Positions 1 to 7,497 of a DNA stretch of 64,000 bases are shown piece after piece. Under the pieces are notes generated by a model. The model did no database searches and had not been told where the DNA came from. It saw only the letters and a program-made list of their open reading frames with translations. Made by a program: the position numbers and the translations under genes. Numbering within the stretch: position 1 is the stretch's first letter; each line of letters opens with the position of its first letter. Origin of the DNA: Atopococcus tabaci DSM 17538 (GTDB lineage Bacteria; Bacillota; Bacilli; Lactobacillales; Carnobacteriaceae_A); NCBI RefSeq assembly GCF_000429585.1, contig NZ_AUCD01000004.1, forward strand, positions 1-64,000, read 5' to 3'.

Positions 1-100
1 GATAAAGTCCATATAATTGTGTAAAAGATAAAAGGCCATATGATCGTCCTTTTACGGTACAATGTTTTTAACGACAAAAACATACCTAGGAGGACTTCAT

Positions 101-1273
101 ATGACCCAAGTACATTTTACACTGAATGTCGAAGAGGTTCAAAGTATAATTGAACATTCGGTGAAAGATGATGTATCGAAAAATATTTTAACGACGATTT
201 TCAACCAGCTGATGGAAGAACAGCGTTCTGAATACATACAAGCTCAAGAATACGAACGAACGGACAGCCGGATCAGTCAGCGAAACGGCTACTACGAGCG
301 TGACTATACGACACGCGTTGGCACCCTGGAATTGCGAGTTCCTCGTACACGGGATGGCGGATTTTCACCTTCGGTGTTCGAGCGTTACCAACGGAATGAG
401 AAGGCGCTGCTGGCTTCCATGTTGGAGATGTATGTTTCCGGTGTTTCCACTCGTAAAGTTTCCAAAATTGTCGAAGAATTATGCGGAAAATCCGTCTCTA
501 AATCCTTCGTGTCCAGCCTTACCGAACAGTTAGACCCTATGGTCCAAGAATGGCAGAATCGATCCCTTACAACGACCGAGTACCCTTACGTTCTGACAGA
601 TGTCTTATACATTAAAGTTCGTGAAAATCGCCGTGTCATTTCTAAAAGCTGCCACATAGCTATTGGCATTACCGAAGACGGCTATCGAGAAATCATCGGC
701 TTTATGATCCAAGGCGAGGAAAGCGAAGACACTTGGTCAACATTTTTCGAGTCATTAAAGGAACGTGGCCTTACAGGTGTAAAACTAGTTGTTTCAGATG
801 CCCATAAAGGGCTAGTAGCGGCTGTTCGCCAGAGTTTTACCTATGTTTCCTGGCAAAGATGTCAAGTTCACTTTCTAAGAAACATTTTAAGTAAAGCCCC
901 CAAGAAAAATGCCAAAAAATTTCGGGAGGCAGTGAAAGCCATCTTCAAACTGACAGATATTGATTTTGCCCGCACAATGAAAAATGCTTTGGTAGATGAA
1001 TACATCGATCAAACGAAATATACCGAAGCTTGCGAAACACTTGACGCAGGCTTTGAAGATGCTTTTCAGTATACGGAAGCCGGTCAAGGCTACAATCGAC
1101 TGAAGAGCACGAATCTTCTGGAACGATTGAATAGCGAAATCCGTCGGCGAGAAAAAGTCATAGGCATTTTTCCCAATCAGGCTTCGGCTAACCGCTTAAT
1201 TGGTGCTATCTTGATGGATCAGCATGATGAGTGGGTGGGCAGTAATCGGAAATATCTCGCCATGGATCGCTAA
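101..1273 (+). CDS. tnp: IS256-family transposase
   Basis: A 390-residue mutator-type DDE transposase that would move the element by copy-out-paste-in. The catalytic triad is visible as D167 (in YVLTDVLY), D233 (in VVSDAHKG) and E341 (in NLLERLNSEI), with the conserved C-x2-H motif near residue 254 (WQRCQVHF). An upstream in-frame ATG at 62 exists, but the start at 101 is preferred because AGGAGG ends 7 bases before it and it gives the usual family length. The gene is intact and its sequence looks like the enterococcal/staphylococcal IS256 group. A promoter-like TACAAT lies at about 57-62. Confidence 0.95.
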   Translation: MTQVHFTLNVEEVQSIIEHSVKDDVSKNILTTIFNQLMEEQRSEYIQAQEYERTDSRISQRNGYYERDYTTRVGTLELRVPRTRDGGFSPSVFERYQRNEKALLASMLEMYVSGVSTRKVSKIVEELCGKSVSKSFVSSLTEQLDPMVQEWQNRSLTTTEYPYVLTDVLYIKVRENRRVISKSCHIAIGITEDGYREIIGFMIQGEESEDTWSTFFESLKERGLTGVKLVVSDAHKGLVAAVRQSFTYVSWQRCQVHFLRNILSKAPKKNAKKFREAVKAIFKLTDIDFARTMKNALVDEYIDQTKYTEACETLDAGFEDAFQYTEAGQGYNRLKSTNLLERLNSEIRRREKVIGIFPNQASANRLIGAILMDQHDEWVGSNRKYLAMDR

Positions 1274-1282
1274 ACCCGTGAA

Positions 1283-1381
1283 GGCTTGACAATGAGCCTC
1301 CTTCGGCATGCCTTTTAGTCTGTGCAGGCCGATGAGGCCAGCCTGTCACAAGACTAGCATGCCGAAGCTCATTGTCAAGCC
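1283..1381. repeat. Long hairpin between transposase and right IS end
   Basis: Arms at 1283-1311 and 1357-1381 are complementary over about 25 bases, interrupted by a 4-base bulge (CTCC) in the left arm. Inner segments (AGTCTGTG... and ...CACAAGACT) extend the structure. It lies just after the transposase stop and before the right inverted repeat. It lacks a T-tract, so it is not a standard intrinsic terminator. It may block readthrough transcription or be involved in transposition. Confidence 0.75.
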
Positions 1382-1456
1382 TCACTACTTACCATTCAGT
1401 AAGTAGAAGCGTTAGAAACATTGACTACTCTTTTACACAAAATTATGGACTTGACT

Positions 1457-1546
1457 GAAGAATTCGAACCCAATGATGACCATATATCTTGGTTAAATAA
1501 ATATAAGACACTTTACCAATTAGAAGGTAAACCGTGGGAAGGATGA
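1457..1546 (+). pseudogene. 3' remnant of a gene cut off by IS256
   Basis: An open frame of 29 codons runs from the IS junction to the TGA at 1544 and reads EEFEPNDDHISWLNKYKT then LYQLEGKPWEG. It has no start codon on this side of the insertion sequence. The tail overlaps the ribosome-binding region of the next ORF by close spacing, as expected for an operon of the integrative element. Its tryptophan- and lysine-rich end would suit the C-terminus of a replication or relaxase-type protein, but that is a guess. The rest of the gene would lie beyond the left edge. Confidence 0.55.
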
Positions 1547-1553
1547 TATTTAA

Positions 1554-1748
1554 ATGAGTTTTCCGAAATTAAAAGAACATATACAACACATTGTAGAAAT
1601 AGTAGATTTTTTCCGGGACGGTAAAGGAACGATTAATAAAACGGATAATCATTCTGATTACCAAAATAGCAACTATACACCAGAAGATATTTTAGGACAA
1701 ATCAAATATGATGCTGAACAAGCACTAAAAGAACTAAATAAATTTTAA
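1554..1748 (+). CDS. Small hypothetical protein of the integrative element
   Basis: A 64-residue ORF I do not recognise. It is acidic to neutral, with a helix-prone N-terminus (KLKEHIQHIVEIVDFF) and C-terminus (YDAEQALKELNKF) around a polar Asn/Tyr-rich centre. There are no cysteines, no signal peptide and no membrane segment. A purine-rich GGGAAGGATGAT precedes the ATG by about 8 bases. It lies 7 bases after the cut gene tail and 33 bases before the excisionase-like gene, so it is probably co-transcribed with them. Small accessory ORFs at this position are common in Gram-positive ICE/IME recombination modules. Confidence 0.6.
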   Translation: MSFPKLKEHIQHIVEIVDFFRDGKGTINKTDNHSDYQNSNYTPEDILGQIKYDAEQALKELNKF

Positions 1749-1781
1749 AAATAAATCTCAGCATAAAGGAGATGATGCCAC

Positions 1782-1979
1782 ATGAGCACAAACATGGCTA
1801 CAAAGGATTATCCATATCTTTTAACAAGGGAACAAGCATCAGATTTTTTAGGTATAGACCCAAAGTCTTTTGATAAATATATTCGGCCACATGAAGAGCT
1901 AGATCGTTTCATGATTGGTAAGCGCGAACGCTACACAATGAAGTCTTTAATACACTTTATCGAAAAACACTCCGTTTAA
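1782..1979 (+). CDS. xis: Excisionase-like winged HTH protein
   Basis: A 65-residue protein with the layout of Xis/MerR-like small DNA-binding proteins. A predicted helix-turn-helix (LLTREQASDFLGIDPKSF) is followed by a basic stretch (MIGKRERYTMKSL). It would act as the recombination directionality factor for the integrase encoded next to it. AAAGGAGATG stands about 6 bases before the ATG. It lies between the 64-residue ORF and the integrase and is separated from the integrase by a strong hairpin, as in many Gram-positive integrative elements. The function is inferred from fold-like motif and position. A small transcriptional regulator is the alternative. Confidence 0.75.
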   Translation: MSTNMATKDYPYLLTREQASDFLGIDPKSFDKYIRPHEELDRFMIGKRERYTMKSLIHFIEKHSV

Positions 1980-1989
1980 AATGTCGACA

Positions 1990-2048
1990 GTTGATAAGAT
2001 GTTAGTTTCAGAATACAATACAGATGTATTCAACTAGCATCTATCAAC
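1990..2048 (+). terminator. Hairpin with T-tract between xis and int
   Basis: Arms 1990-2007 and 2032-2048 are complementary with one bulge and one mismatch. The inner bases GAATAC/GTATTC extend the stem. TTTATTTTT follows directly, as in an intrinsic terminator. It lies between the excisionase-like gene and the ribosome-binding site of the integrase, so it could uncouple int from xis transcription or hide the int start. Confidence 0.7.
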
Positions 2049-2073
2049 TTTATTTTTGAAGGGGATTGATAGC

Positions 2074-3114
2074 ATGGCTAGTATTGTAAAAAGAGGAAAG
2101 TCATATCGAGCACAAATTTCTTTGTACAAATATGGAGAACATAAAAAACTAACTAAAACATTTCCGACTAAGAAGGAAGCAAAACTTTGGGCTTTAGAAA
2201 TGGAATTAGCGAAAGGAGAAGGAAAAGAACTTGCTCACAGAACAACAACATTTGCGGACTTCTTCGAAAATTGGATATATCTTGTAAAGGTTAATGACGT
2301 TAAAGAAACGACATTTCAAAATTATGTTCGTACTTTAGGAGTTATTAGAAATTTATTTCAAGATATCCAATTAAAAGATTTAAATGATATTGTTGTTCAG
2401 AAAAAGATTGATGAGTATGCCAAGACACATTCACGAAAAACAACACATGAGGTTCTTCTTAAAATTAAAACATCTTTACGTGATGCATATGCTCGTGGCT
2501 ATATTGCAAATGATTTTGCTCGTTTAGTAAAAACACGTGGAGAGAATCCACCTAAACGTAATAAAGCATTATCTATCACCGATTTTAGAAAGCTTCGTAA
2601 TTACGTTTTACAGCATCCAGAAGACGAGTTTAATTTACTTGTATTACTGGCATTAGAAACGGGGATGCGACGTGGAGAACTGTTGGCAATACGCCCAGAG
2701 AGTATTTATGAATACGGAATAAGGGTTAGACATTCGATTAGTCCTACTTCTGATGATACTTCATTAAAAACACAAAATGCAAAACGTGATGTTTCTATTA
2801 ACAAAGAGGTATATGAACTCATTCGTAAAATTCCTGTTAAAGAGAATGGTTATATTTTCAGCTTTGGCGGTTTTAAACAGTCGGAACAATTAGCAGAGTT
2901 ACTGAAGAAATTAGATATTAAGAAAACAACGTTTCACGGTTTAAGAGACACTCACGCATCATTTTTATTTTCTCAAGACATAGATATTGCTTATGTATCA
3001 AAGCGATTAGGTCACATTAATATTCAAACCACACAGAATTATTATCTGGAATTAATGCCAGAAAAAAAGCATCAGCAAGATGCCGATGCTTTAAATCTGT
3101 TAAGTGCTTTATAA
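2074..3114 (+). CDS. int: Tyrosine recombinase (site-specific integrase)
   Basis: A 346-residue phage-type integrase that would integrate and excise the element. An AP2-like arm-binding domain occupies residues 1-45 (YRAQISLYKYGEHKK), a SAM-like core-binding domain about 58-155, and the catalytic domain 165-330. The catalytic residues are visible: R199 (ETGMRRGEL), H288 and R291 (FHGLRDTH), H314 (GHINIQTT) and Y323 or Y324 (NYYLEL), with a candidate Lys at 232/237. An upstream TTG at 2056 is open, but the ATG at 2074 has GAAGGGG at proper spacing and matches family N-termini. The stop lies 68 bases from the end of rpsI, pointing to that gene end as attachment site. Related integrases occur in ICEs, IMEs and prophages of lactic acid bacteria. 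Confidence 0.95.
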   Translation: MASIVKRGKSYRAQISLYKYGEHKKLTKTFPTKKEAKLWALEMELAKGEGKELAHRTTTFADFFENWIYLVKVNDVKETTFQNYVRTLGVIRNLFQDIQLKDLNDIVVQKKIDEYAKTHSRKTTHEVLLKIKTSLRDAYARGYIANDFARLVKTRGENPPKRNKALSITDFRKLRNYVLQHPEDEFNLLVLLALETGMRRGELLAIRPESIYEYGIRVRHSISPTSDDTSLKTQNAKRDVSINKEVYELIRKIPVKENGYIFSFGGFKQSEQLAELLKKLDIKKTTFHGLRDTHASFLFSQDIDIAYVSKRLGHINIQTTQNYYLELMPEKKHQQDADALNLLSAL

Positions 3115-3144
3115 GGTTCAAGTTGATTTGAACCAACTTGAACC
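3115..3144. repeat. 11-bp perfect inverted repeat after int
   Basis: GGTTCAAGTTG at 3115-3125 and CAACTTGAACC at 3134-3144 form a perfect inverted repeat with an 8-base spacer that itself contains TTTGAACC. It starts at the integrase stop codon and lies between int and the rpsI gene end. A run of six A follows on the plus strand, so it is not a plus-strand terminator. It may be an integrase/excisionase arm-type site. Confidence 0.65.
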
Positions 3145-3182
3145 AAAAAAGCTCTGTAAACACTGATATACCAATGTTTCTA

Positions 3183-3205
3183 TTAACGTTTTGAGAATTG
3201 TGGTG
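3183..3205. other. Probable attachment site in the rpsI 3' end
   Basis: The last codons of rpsI (minus strand, ending in ...QFSKR and TAA) directly border the integrative element. By analogy with integrases that use gene 3' ends, the core att sequence should lie within these bases so that insertion restores the rpsI end. The second copy would be at the other end of the element, outside the window, so the core cannot be delimited here. Confidence 0.5.
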
Positions 3206-3575
3206 CTTTACGCGCTTTTTTAAGACCTGGTTTCTTACGCTCTTTCATACGTGGGTCACGTGTCAAGAGGCCAGCTGCTTTCAAAGGTCCACGGAAAGCT
3301 GGGTCAACTTGCAACAACGCGCGAGCGATTCCGTGACGAGCTGCTCCAGCTTGTCCGGAGAATCCGCCGCCGTTTACGTTTACGCGAACGTCATAGCTGT
3401 CAACTGTGTCAGTTGCTGCCAATGGTTGCTTCATAACAACGTGCAAGTGTTCAAATGGGATGTATTCAGTGATGTCTTTGCCGTTCACAGTAATTTTACC
3501 AGTACCTGGTGTCAAAATTACGCGGGCTGTTGAGTTTTTACGGCGTCCTGTGCCGAAGTATTGTACTTGTGCCAA
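3183..3575 (-). CDS. rpsI: 30S ribosomal protein S9
   Basis: A 130-residue S9 protein of the small subunit head. Its C-terminal tail ([14 protein letters not shown]) reaches the P-site tRNA and ends in the conserved SKR. The N-terminal half holds the conserved [14 protein letters not shown] and [11 protein letters not shown] segments. The ATG follows a GGAGGG element. It lies 13 bases after rplM and is the second gene of the rplM-rpsI operon. It appears intact although an integrative element abuts its stop codon, so the C-terminal coding bases may have been supplied by the element during integration. Confidence 0.98.
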   Translation of the reverse strand: MAQVQYFGTGRRKNSTARVILTPGTGKITVNGKDITEYIPFEHLHVVMKQPLAATDTVDSYDVRVNVNGGGFSGQAGAARHGIARALLQVDPAFRGPLKAAGLLTRDPRMKERKKPGLKKARKAPQFSKR

Positions 3576-3588
3576 TGGATTTCCCTCC

Positions 3589-4032
3589 TTAAATCAAGTT
3601 AGTAATGTCTAGGACTTCTGGTTGTTGTGCTTGATGCTTGTGTTCAGGACCAGCGTAGACGTGCAATTTTTTCGCTTGAGCACGGCCTAGAGGACCTTTT
3701 GGAAGCATACCTTTGACTGACAATTCAATCAATCGTTCAGGTTTTTGAGCACGCATTGTACCAGCAGATGTTTGTTTCAATCCGCCGATGTAACCAGAGT
3801 GACGGGAGTAAAGTTTGTCGCTTGCTTTGTTTCCTGTCAATTTGATTTGTCCAGCGTTGATAACGATCACGTTATCACCAGTGTCAATGTGTGGTGTGTA
3901 AGTTGGTTTATTTTTTCCGCGCAAGATGGATGCCACTACAGTAGACAAACGTCCCAATGGGATGTCAGTTGCGTCTACAACGTACCATTTGCGTTCGACT
4001 TCGCTTGGTTTAGCCATATAAGTTGTACGCAC
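3589..4032 (-). CDS. rplM: 50S ribosomal protein L13
   Basis: A 147-residue L13, an early assembly protein of the large subunit. Conserved stretches are [31 protein letters not shown] and [12 protein letters not shown]. The frame is open further upstream to an ATG at 4047, but that ATG overlaps GGAGG. The GTG at 4032, 8 bases after GGAGG, gives the family N-terminus MRTTYMA and is chosen. The gene has its own promoter and a structured leader, and is followed 13 bases later by rpsI. Confidence 0.97.
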   Translation of the reverse strand: MRTTYMAKPSEVERKWYVVDATDIPLGRLSTVVASILRGKNKPTYTPHIDTGDNVIVINAGQIKLTGNKASDKLYSRHSGYIGGLKQTSAGTMRAQKPERLIELSVKGMLPKGPLGRAQAKKLHVYAGPEHKHQAQQPEVLDITNLI

Positions 4033-4115
4033 GATTTTTTCCTCCATTTAATCTTATCTGTTTGTTTGTTACACAACAAGTTTCCGGGGCTTATCGTGGT
4101 GGCAAACAATACCAT
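4033..4115 (-). ncRNA. Probable L13 leader (autoregulatory mRNA leader)
   Basis: The roughly 80-base region between the promoter and the rplM ribosome-binding site contains the run CACGATAAGCCCCGGAAAC (minus strand), which resembles the L13 leader known upstream of rplM in Firmicutes. Such leaders are thought to bind L13 and repress translation. Assignment is by position and remembered consensus. A covariance-model search would settle it. Confidence 0.55.
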
Positions 4116-4120
4116 CTAAC

Positions 4121-4149
4121 ATAATACCCCCAAAAGCTTGATTTGTCAA
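4121..4149 (-). promoter_or_regulatory. Sigma-A promoter of rplM-rpsI
   Basis: On the minus strand TTGACA (4144-4149) and TATTAT (4121-4126) are separated by 17 bases. It lies just beyond the truA stop codon, so rplM-rpsI can be transcribed independently of the ecf-truA genes upstream. Confidence 0.85.
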
Positions 4150-4155
4150 ACAAAA

Positions 4156-4938
4156 TTAAGTATTTTTCACATTTTGTTCTTCATTATTTTCATAGAAAAC
4201 TTCCATCATACACAGCCCTCTGGAAGCCGCAGTGGGACCGGCCTTTTTGCGGTATCTAGCCTCTAAAATGTCGGGGATATCTTCTGCCGGTCTCCGGCCG
4301 TCCGCCACCTGCAAAAGCGTCCCCATCATCACCCGGATTTGATTGTACAAAAAACCATTTCCCCGGAATGTGAAGATGAACTCCTCTGTCGCTTCTTCAT
4401 AACGGCAGCTCGCTTCATAGATGGTCCGGACTTTGCTTTCCGCATTGGAGTGGGTAGACGAGAAGCTAGTGAAGTCATGCTCCCCCACAAAATAGCTCAA
4501 TGCCTTCTGGATGCGGTCCATTTTCATGGTGTACGGGTGATGCAAGGCATACAAGCGGGTGAAGGGATTTTCAATCTTGCTGTTATTCACGCGATATTGA
4601 TACGTCTTGGCCTTTGCCGAGTACTGCGAGTGAAAGGCCTCCGTGACGATTTCAGGCTCCCAGAACGCAATCTCGTCCGTTGTGAGGGTGTTCAGTGCCC
4701 GCTGCATCGCATCCGCCGGCAAACGCTGCGGATAATCGAAATGAATCACCTGTCCCAATGCGTGCACCCCGGCATCGGTCCGCCCCGCCCCGTGAATCCG
4801 GATGGACTGCCCTTTGGAGATCATCTTCAACGCTTTTTCGATGTCTCCTTGAACCGTCCGCTGGTTGGGTTGGACTTGGAAGCCGGCAAAGTGAGTGCCG
4901 TCGTAACTGATTCTGAATTTGTAACGTGTGGTTTCCAT
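4156..4938 (-). CDS. truA: tRNA pseudouridine(38-40) synthase TruA
   Basis: A 260-residue TruA that isomerises uridines 38-40 in the anticodon stem-loop of tRNAs. The catalytic aspartate is in GAGRTDAGVHALGQ (residues ~52-65). Other family blocks are FRISYDGTHFAGFQVQPN at the N-terminus and GNGFLYNQIRVMMGTL towards the C-terminus. A second in-frame ATG exists at 4947. The one at 4938 is preferred because AAGGATGG is well spaced for it and overlaps the upstream ATG. It is the last gene of the ecfA1-ecfA2-ecfT-truA series, an arrangement conserved in Firmicutes, with a 74-base gap after ecfT. Confidence 0.96.
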   Translation of the reverse strand: METTRYKFRISYDGTHFAGFQVQPNQRTVQGDIEKALKMISKGQSIRIHGAGRTDAGVHALGQVIHFDYPQRLPADAMQRALNTLTTDEIAFWEPEIVTEAFHSQYSAKAKTYQYRVNNSKIENPFTRLYALHHPYTMKMDRIQKALSYFVGEHDFTSFSSTHSNAESKVRTIYEASCRYEEATEEFIFTFRGNGFLYNQIRVMMGTLLQVADGRRPAEDIPDILEARYRKKAGPTAASRGLCMMEVFYENNEEQNVKNT

Positions 4939-5012
4939 ATTTTCCATCCTTAAAAGCAGAAAGAAAAGCCGAACATGACGTTCAGCTCTTCTCTTTTCTT
5001 ATTGATTTGTTG

Positions 5013-5810
5013 TTACGTGCGCAGGAAGAACAGCGCAGCCGCCAATACGGCGAATGCCACCATGACGAGGGTGTCGTTCCGTCCCCAGTGCAGCACACGG
5101 TATTTGCTCCGACCTTCGCCGCCTTGGTATCCGCGTGCTTCCATCGCCGTCGCCAGCTCTTCAGCACGGTTGAACGAACTCACAAACAATGGAATCAGCA
5201 ATGGAACGATGGCTTTCATCTGTTGGAAGACACTGCCTTCCCCGAAATCCACTCCCCTTGCCCGCTGCGCATTCATGATTTTTTCCGTTTCGTCCATCAA
5301 CGTCGGAACAAACCGCAACGCAATCGACAACATCAAAGCAATTTCATGTACCGGCAGCTTCACCAGTTTGAACGGCCGCAGCAGGTACTCAATCGCATCC
5401 GTCAGCGACAACGGCATCGTCGTCAGCGTCAGCAGCGTCGACATGAAGATAATCAACACAAACCGGACAAAGATAAAGATTCCGTTGATGATGCCTTCCT
5501 GCGAAATCACAATCGGCCCCAAGGAGAGGTAAACTGTCTCTCCGCTCGTGAAGAGCACTTGCAGGACAACCGTAAACAAGATCAGCCAAATTAACGGCCT
5601 GATTCCGTTGAAAAAGAAACGCCGGTTGATGCCTGAAAGATAGATGGCCGTGAAAGCGAACAGCGCCAATACCGCATAGGTCGCCCAGTTATTGGCTAAA
5701 AAGATGATGACAATGTAAAAGATGGCGCCCAACAGTTTGGCACGTGGATCGAGACGGTGCACAAAGGAATCTCCCGGTATGTACCGTCCGAAAATCAATT
5801 TGTCCATCAT
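5013..5810 (-). CDS. ecfT: Energy-coupling factor transporter transmembrane protein EcfT
   Basis: A 265-residue multi-spanning membrane protein that couples the two ECF ATPases to exchangeable vitamin/metal-binding S components. Hydrophobic segments are seen at about 28-60, 68-90, 105-130 and 240-262. The cytoplasmic coupling helices with the A-R-G signature are visible as [11 protein letters not shown] and [11 protein letters not shown], which dock into EcfA1/EcfA2. The start overlaps the end of ecfA2 by 4 bases, indicating translational coupling. No S component is encoded nearby, so this is a shared (group II) ECF module. Confidence 0.96.
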   Translation of the reverse strand: MMDKLIFGRYIPGDSFVHRLDPRAKLLGAIFYIVIIFLANNWATYAVLALFAFTAIYLSGINRRFFFNGIRPLIWLILFTVVLQVLFTSGETVYLSLGPIVISQEGIINGIFIFVRFVLIIFMSTLLTLTTMPLSLTDAIEYLLRPFKLVKLPVHEIALMLSIALRFVPTLMDETEKIMNAQRARGVDFGEGSVFQQMKAIVPLLIPLFVSSFNRAEELATAMEARGYQGGEGRSKYRVLHWGRNDTLVMVAFAVLAAALFFLRT

Positions 5811-6688
5811 TGACGCTCAGCCTCCTTTTGCAAAAGGAATGGCTTCATTTCGCGTGCCAGTTCATCTGTGGTCAACGGCAAAGTCGAAAACGACCAGCCG
5901 AACTGCTTTTGAATCTGGTTGGCAAACTCCACTGCAGAAGGAACACCCAACTGCTTGCTTTTCAACCAGTCGGCATCGCGGAAAATCTCGCGTGGGTCGC
6001 CTTCTTTCATGACGGTCCCTTTCTCCAAGACAATCATATGGTCGGCGTAATACGCCACATCGTCCATCTGGTGCGTCACCAGGACAATGGTCAGCCCCTG
6101 TTCTTTGTGGAGGCGGTAGAACATGTCCATGATCTCTCTGCGGCCTTTTGGATCGAGACCGGCCGTCGGTTCATCGAGGACCAACACGTCCGGTTTCATG
6201 GCCAATACGCCTGCGATGGCGACACGCCGCATCTGTCCGCCTGAAAGGTCAAACGGAGAGGTTTCCAAAAACGATTCATCCAGACCGACCAGCGGCAGCA
6301 TGCGTTCCGCAATTTCCCGTCCTTCTTCTTCAGAGGCGCCGAAGTTTTTCGGACCAAACGCGATGTCTTTCGCGACCGTTTCATCAAACAATTGGGACTC
6401 AGGGAACTGGAACACAATCCCCACTTTTTTCCGCAATCCTTTGAGGTTTTTGTTTTCGGTTTCGGACGTAATCACCCGGTCGCCGATGGTCACTGTGCCT
6501 TCCGTCGGTTTCCGCAGCGCATTCAAGTGCTGCAGCAGGGTGGACTTTCCGCTTCCTGTGTGTCCGACGATGGCCGTGTAGCTGCCTTCTTTGATCATCA
6601 AATCAATGTCGTACAAGGCGCGGCTTTGGAATGGCGTCCCCTTTTGGTACGTGTATCCTACTTTGTCGAAGACAATGTCCATAACCAT
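5807..6688 (-). CDS. ecfA2: Energy-coupling factor transporter ATPase EcfA2
   Basis: A 293-residue ABC ATPase of the ECF vitamin importer. The Walker A is [10 protein letters not shown] (residues ~42-51), the signature [13 protein letters not shown] and the Walker [11 protein letters not shown]-terminal extension binds EcfT. The frame starts 31 bases inside the end of ecfA1. A second ATG at 6682 is also possible because a GGTGGA element precedes both. It works as a heterodimer with the product of ecfA1 and is translationally coupled to ecfT. Confidence 0.95.
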   Translation of the reverse strand: MVMDIVFDKVGYTYQKGTPFQSRALYDIDLMIKEGSYTAIVGHTGSGKSTLLQHLNALRKPTEGTVTIGDRVITSETENKNLKGLRKKVGIVFQFPESQLFDETVAKDIAFGPKNFGASEEEGREIAERMLPLVGLDESFLETSPFDLSGGQMRRVAIAGVLAMKPDVLVLDEPTAGLDPKGRREIMDMFYRLHKEQGLTIVLVTHQMDDVAYYADHMIVLEKGTVMKEGDPREIFRDADWLKSKQLGVPSAVEFANQIQKQFGWSFSTLPLTTDELAREMKPFLLQKEAERQ

Positions 6689-7497
6689 TCCACCAGCCCT
6701 TCTTCCGTCAAATACGTCTCCGGTACATCAATGCCTTCTTTTCTCAAGGAAGCTTTCAACCGTTCCGGAAACGGCAAATCCAGCCCCAATTCAATTAAGC
6801 GGTCCCCATAGGAGAAAATTTCTTCCGGGGTTCCTTCTTGAACCAATTTCCCCGCACTCATCATCAACACCCGATTGGCTTCTGCCGCTTCGTCGATATC
6901 GTGTGTGATGGATAGGACGGAGAGGTTTTCCCGTTCCTTGACTTCTTTCACTGTTTGAAGCACTTCCGCTCTTCCTTGCGGGTCAAGCATGCTCGTCGCT
7001 TCATCCAAAATGATGATGTCTGGACGGAGCGCAATGATGCCTGCAATCGCCACCCGTTGCTTCTGACCTCCGGAAAGGCGTGCCGGTTCCCTATCCGCAA
7101 ACGGCAACATATTCACTTTTTCCAATGCGTCATGAACGCGCGTCACCATTTCGTCTCTTGGGATACCCAAGTTCTCCATACCGAACGCGACGTCGTCTTG
7201 AACGGTGGAGCCGACAAATTGGTTGTCCGGGTTCTGGAAGACCATCCCGACCATTTTACGGATGTCCCAAACGTTCTCTTCATTCAAAAGAAGCCCGCCC
7301 ACGGTGACTTCTCCGCTGTCCGGTTCAATCAACCCATTGATCGTTTTAGCCAAAGTCGATTTCCCTGAGCCGTTCGGTCCGATGATGGCAACCCACTCTC
7401 CGGGTTCGATGGACAAAGAAACCCCGTCCAAAGCAGGACGAGCGCTGTCTTCCGCGTAACGGAACGTCACGTTATTCACTGAAATTATTTTATCCAT
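6658..7497 (-). CDS. ecfA1: Energy-coupling factor transporter ATPase EcfA1
   Basis: A 279-residue ABC ATPase, first gene of the ecfA1-ecfA2-ecfT-truA group. The Walker A is [10 protein letters not shown] (residues ~39-48), the signature [13 protein letters not shown], the Walker [10 protein letters not shown] and the switch histidine lies in [21 protein letters not shown] precedes the ATG. The gene begins 443 bases after rplQ, with a terminator-like structure between, so it is probably transcribed separately from the alpha operon. The short 31-base overlap with ecfA2 suggests coupled translation of the two ATPase halves. Confidence 0.96.
   Translation of the reverse strand: MDKIISVNNVTFRYAEDSARPALDGVSLSIEPGEWVAIIGPNGSGKSTLAKTINGLIEPDSGEVTVGGLLLNEENVWDIRKMVGMVFQNPDNQFVGSTVQDDVAFGMENLGIPRDEMVTRVHDALEKVNMLPFADREPARLSGGQKQRVAIAGIIALRPDIIILDEATSMLDPQGRAEVLQTVKEVKERENLSVLSITHDIDEAAEANRVLMMSAGKLVQEGTPEEIFSYGDRLIELGLDLPFPERLKASLRKEGIDVPETYLTEEGLVEWLWTLSSTK

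Larger units (their letters stand above)
1..1455 (+). mobile_element. IS256-family insertion sequence
   Basis: The element carries one transposase gene flanked by imperfect inverted repeats at about 5-28 and 1429-1452, with 21 of 24 positions matching. The outermost bases at the left are the first bases of the window. By comparison with the remembered IS256 tips (left GATAAAG, right ending TTGAC) the element spans about 1-1455. No target duplication can be tested because the left flank is outside the window. The coincidence of window edge and element tip suggests a contig broken at a multicopy repeat. The element sits inside the end of an integrative element and cuts off the gene whose tail remains at 1457-1546. 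Confidence 0.9.
1456..3182 (+). mobile_element. Terminal part of an integrative element inserted at rpsI
   Basis: Four small plus-strand coding segments (a gene tail, a 64-residue ORF, an excisionase-like gene and a tyrosine integrase) run towards the 3' end of the minus-strand rpsI gene. Their composition is clearly more AT-rich than the ribosomal genes beside them. An integrase gene lying directly against the 3' end of a housekeeping gene is the usual arrangement of ICEs, IMEs and prophages that use that gene end as attachment site. The remainder of the element lies beyond the left window edge, and IS256 has inserted into it. Whether it is conjugative, mobilizable or a phage remnant cannot be seen. 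Confidence 0.75.

Noticed and set aside
3198-4119. Plus-strand frames over rpsI and rplM
   Set aside because: Cys/Phe-rich antisense shadows of ribosomal protein genes.
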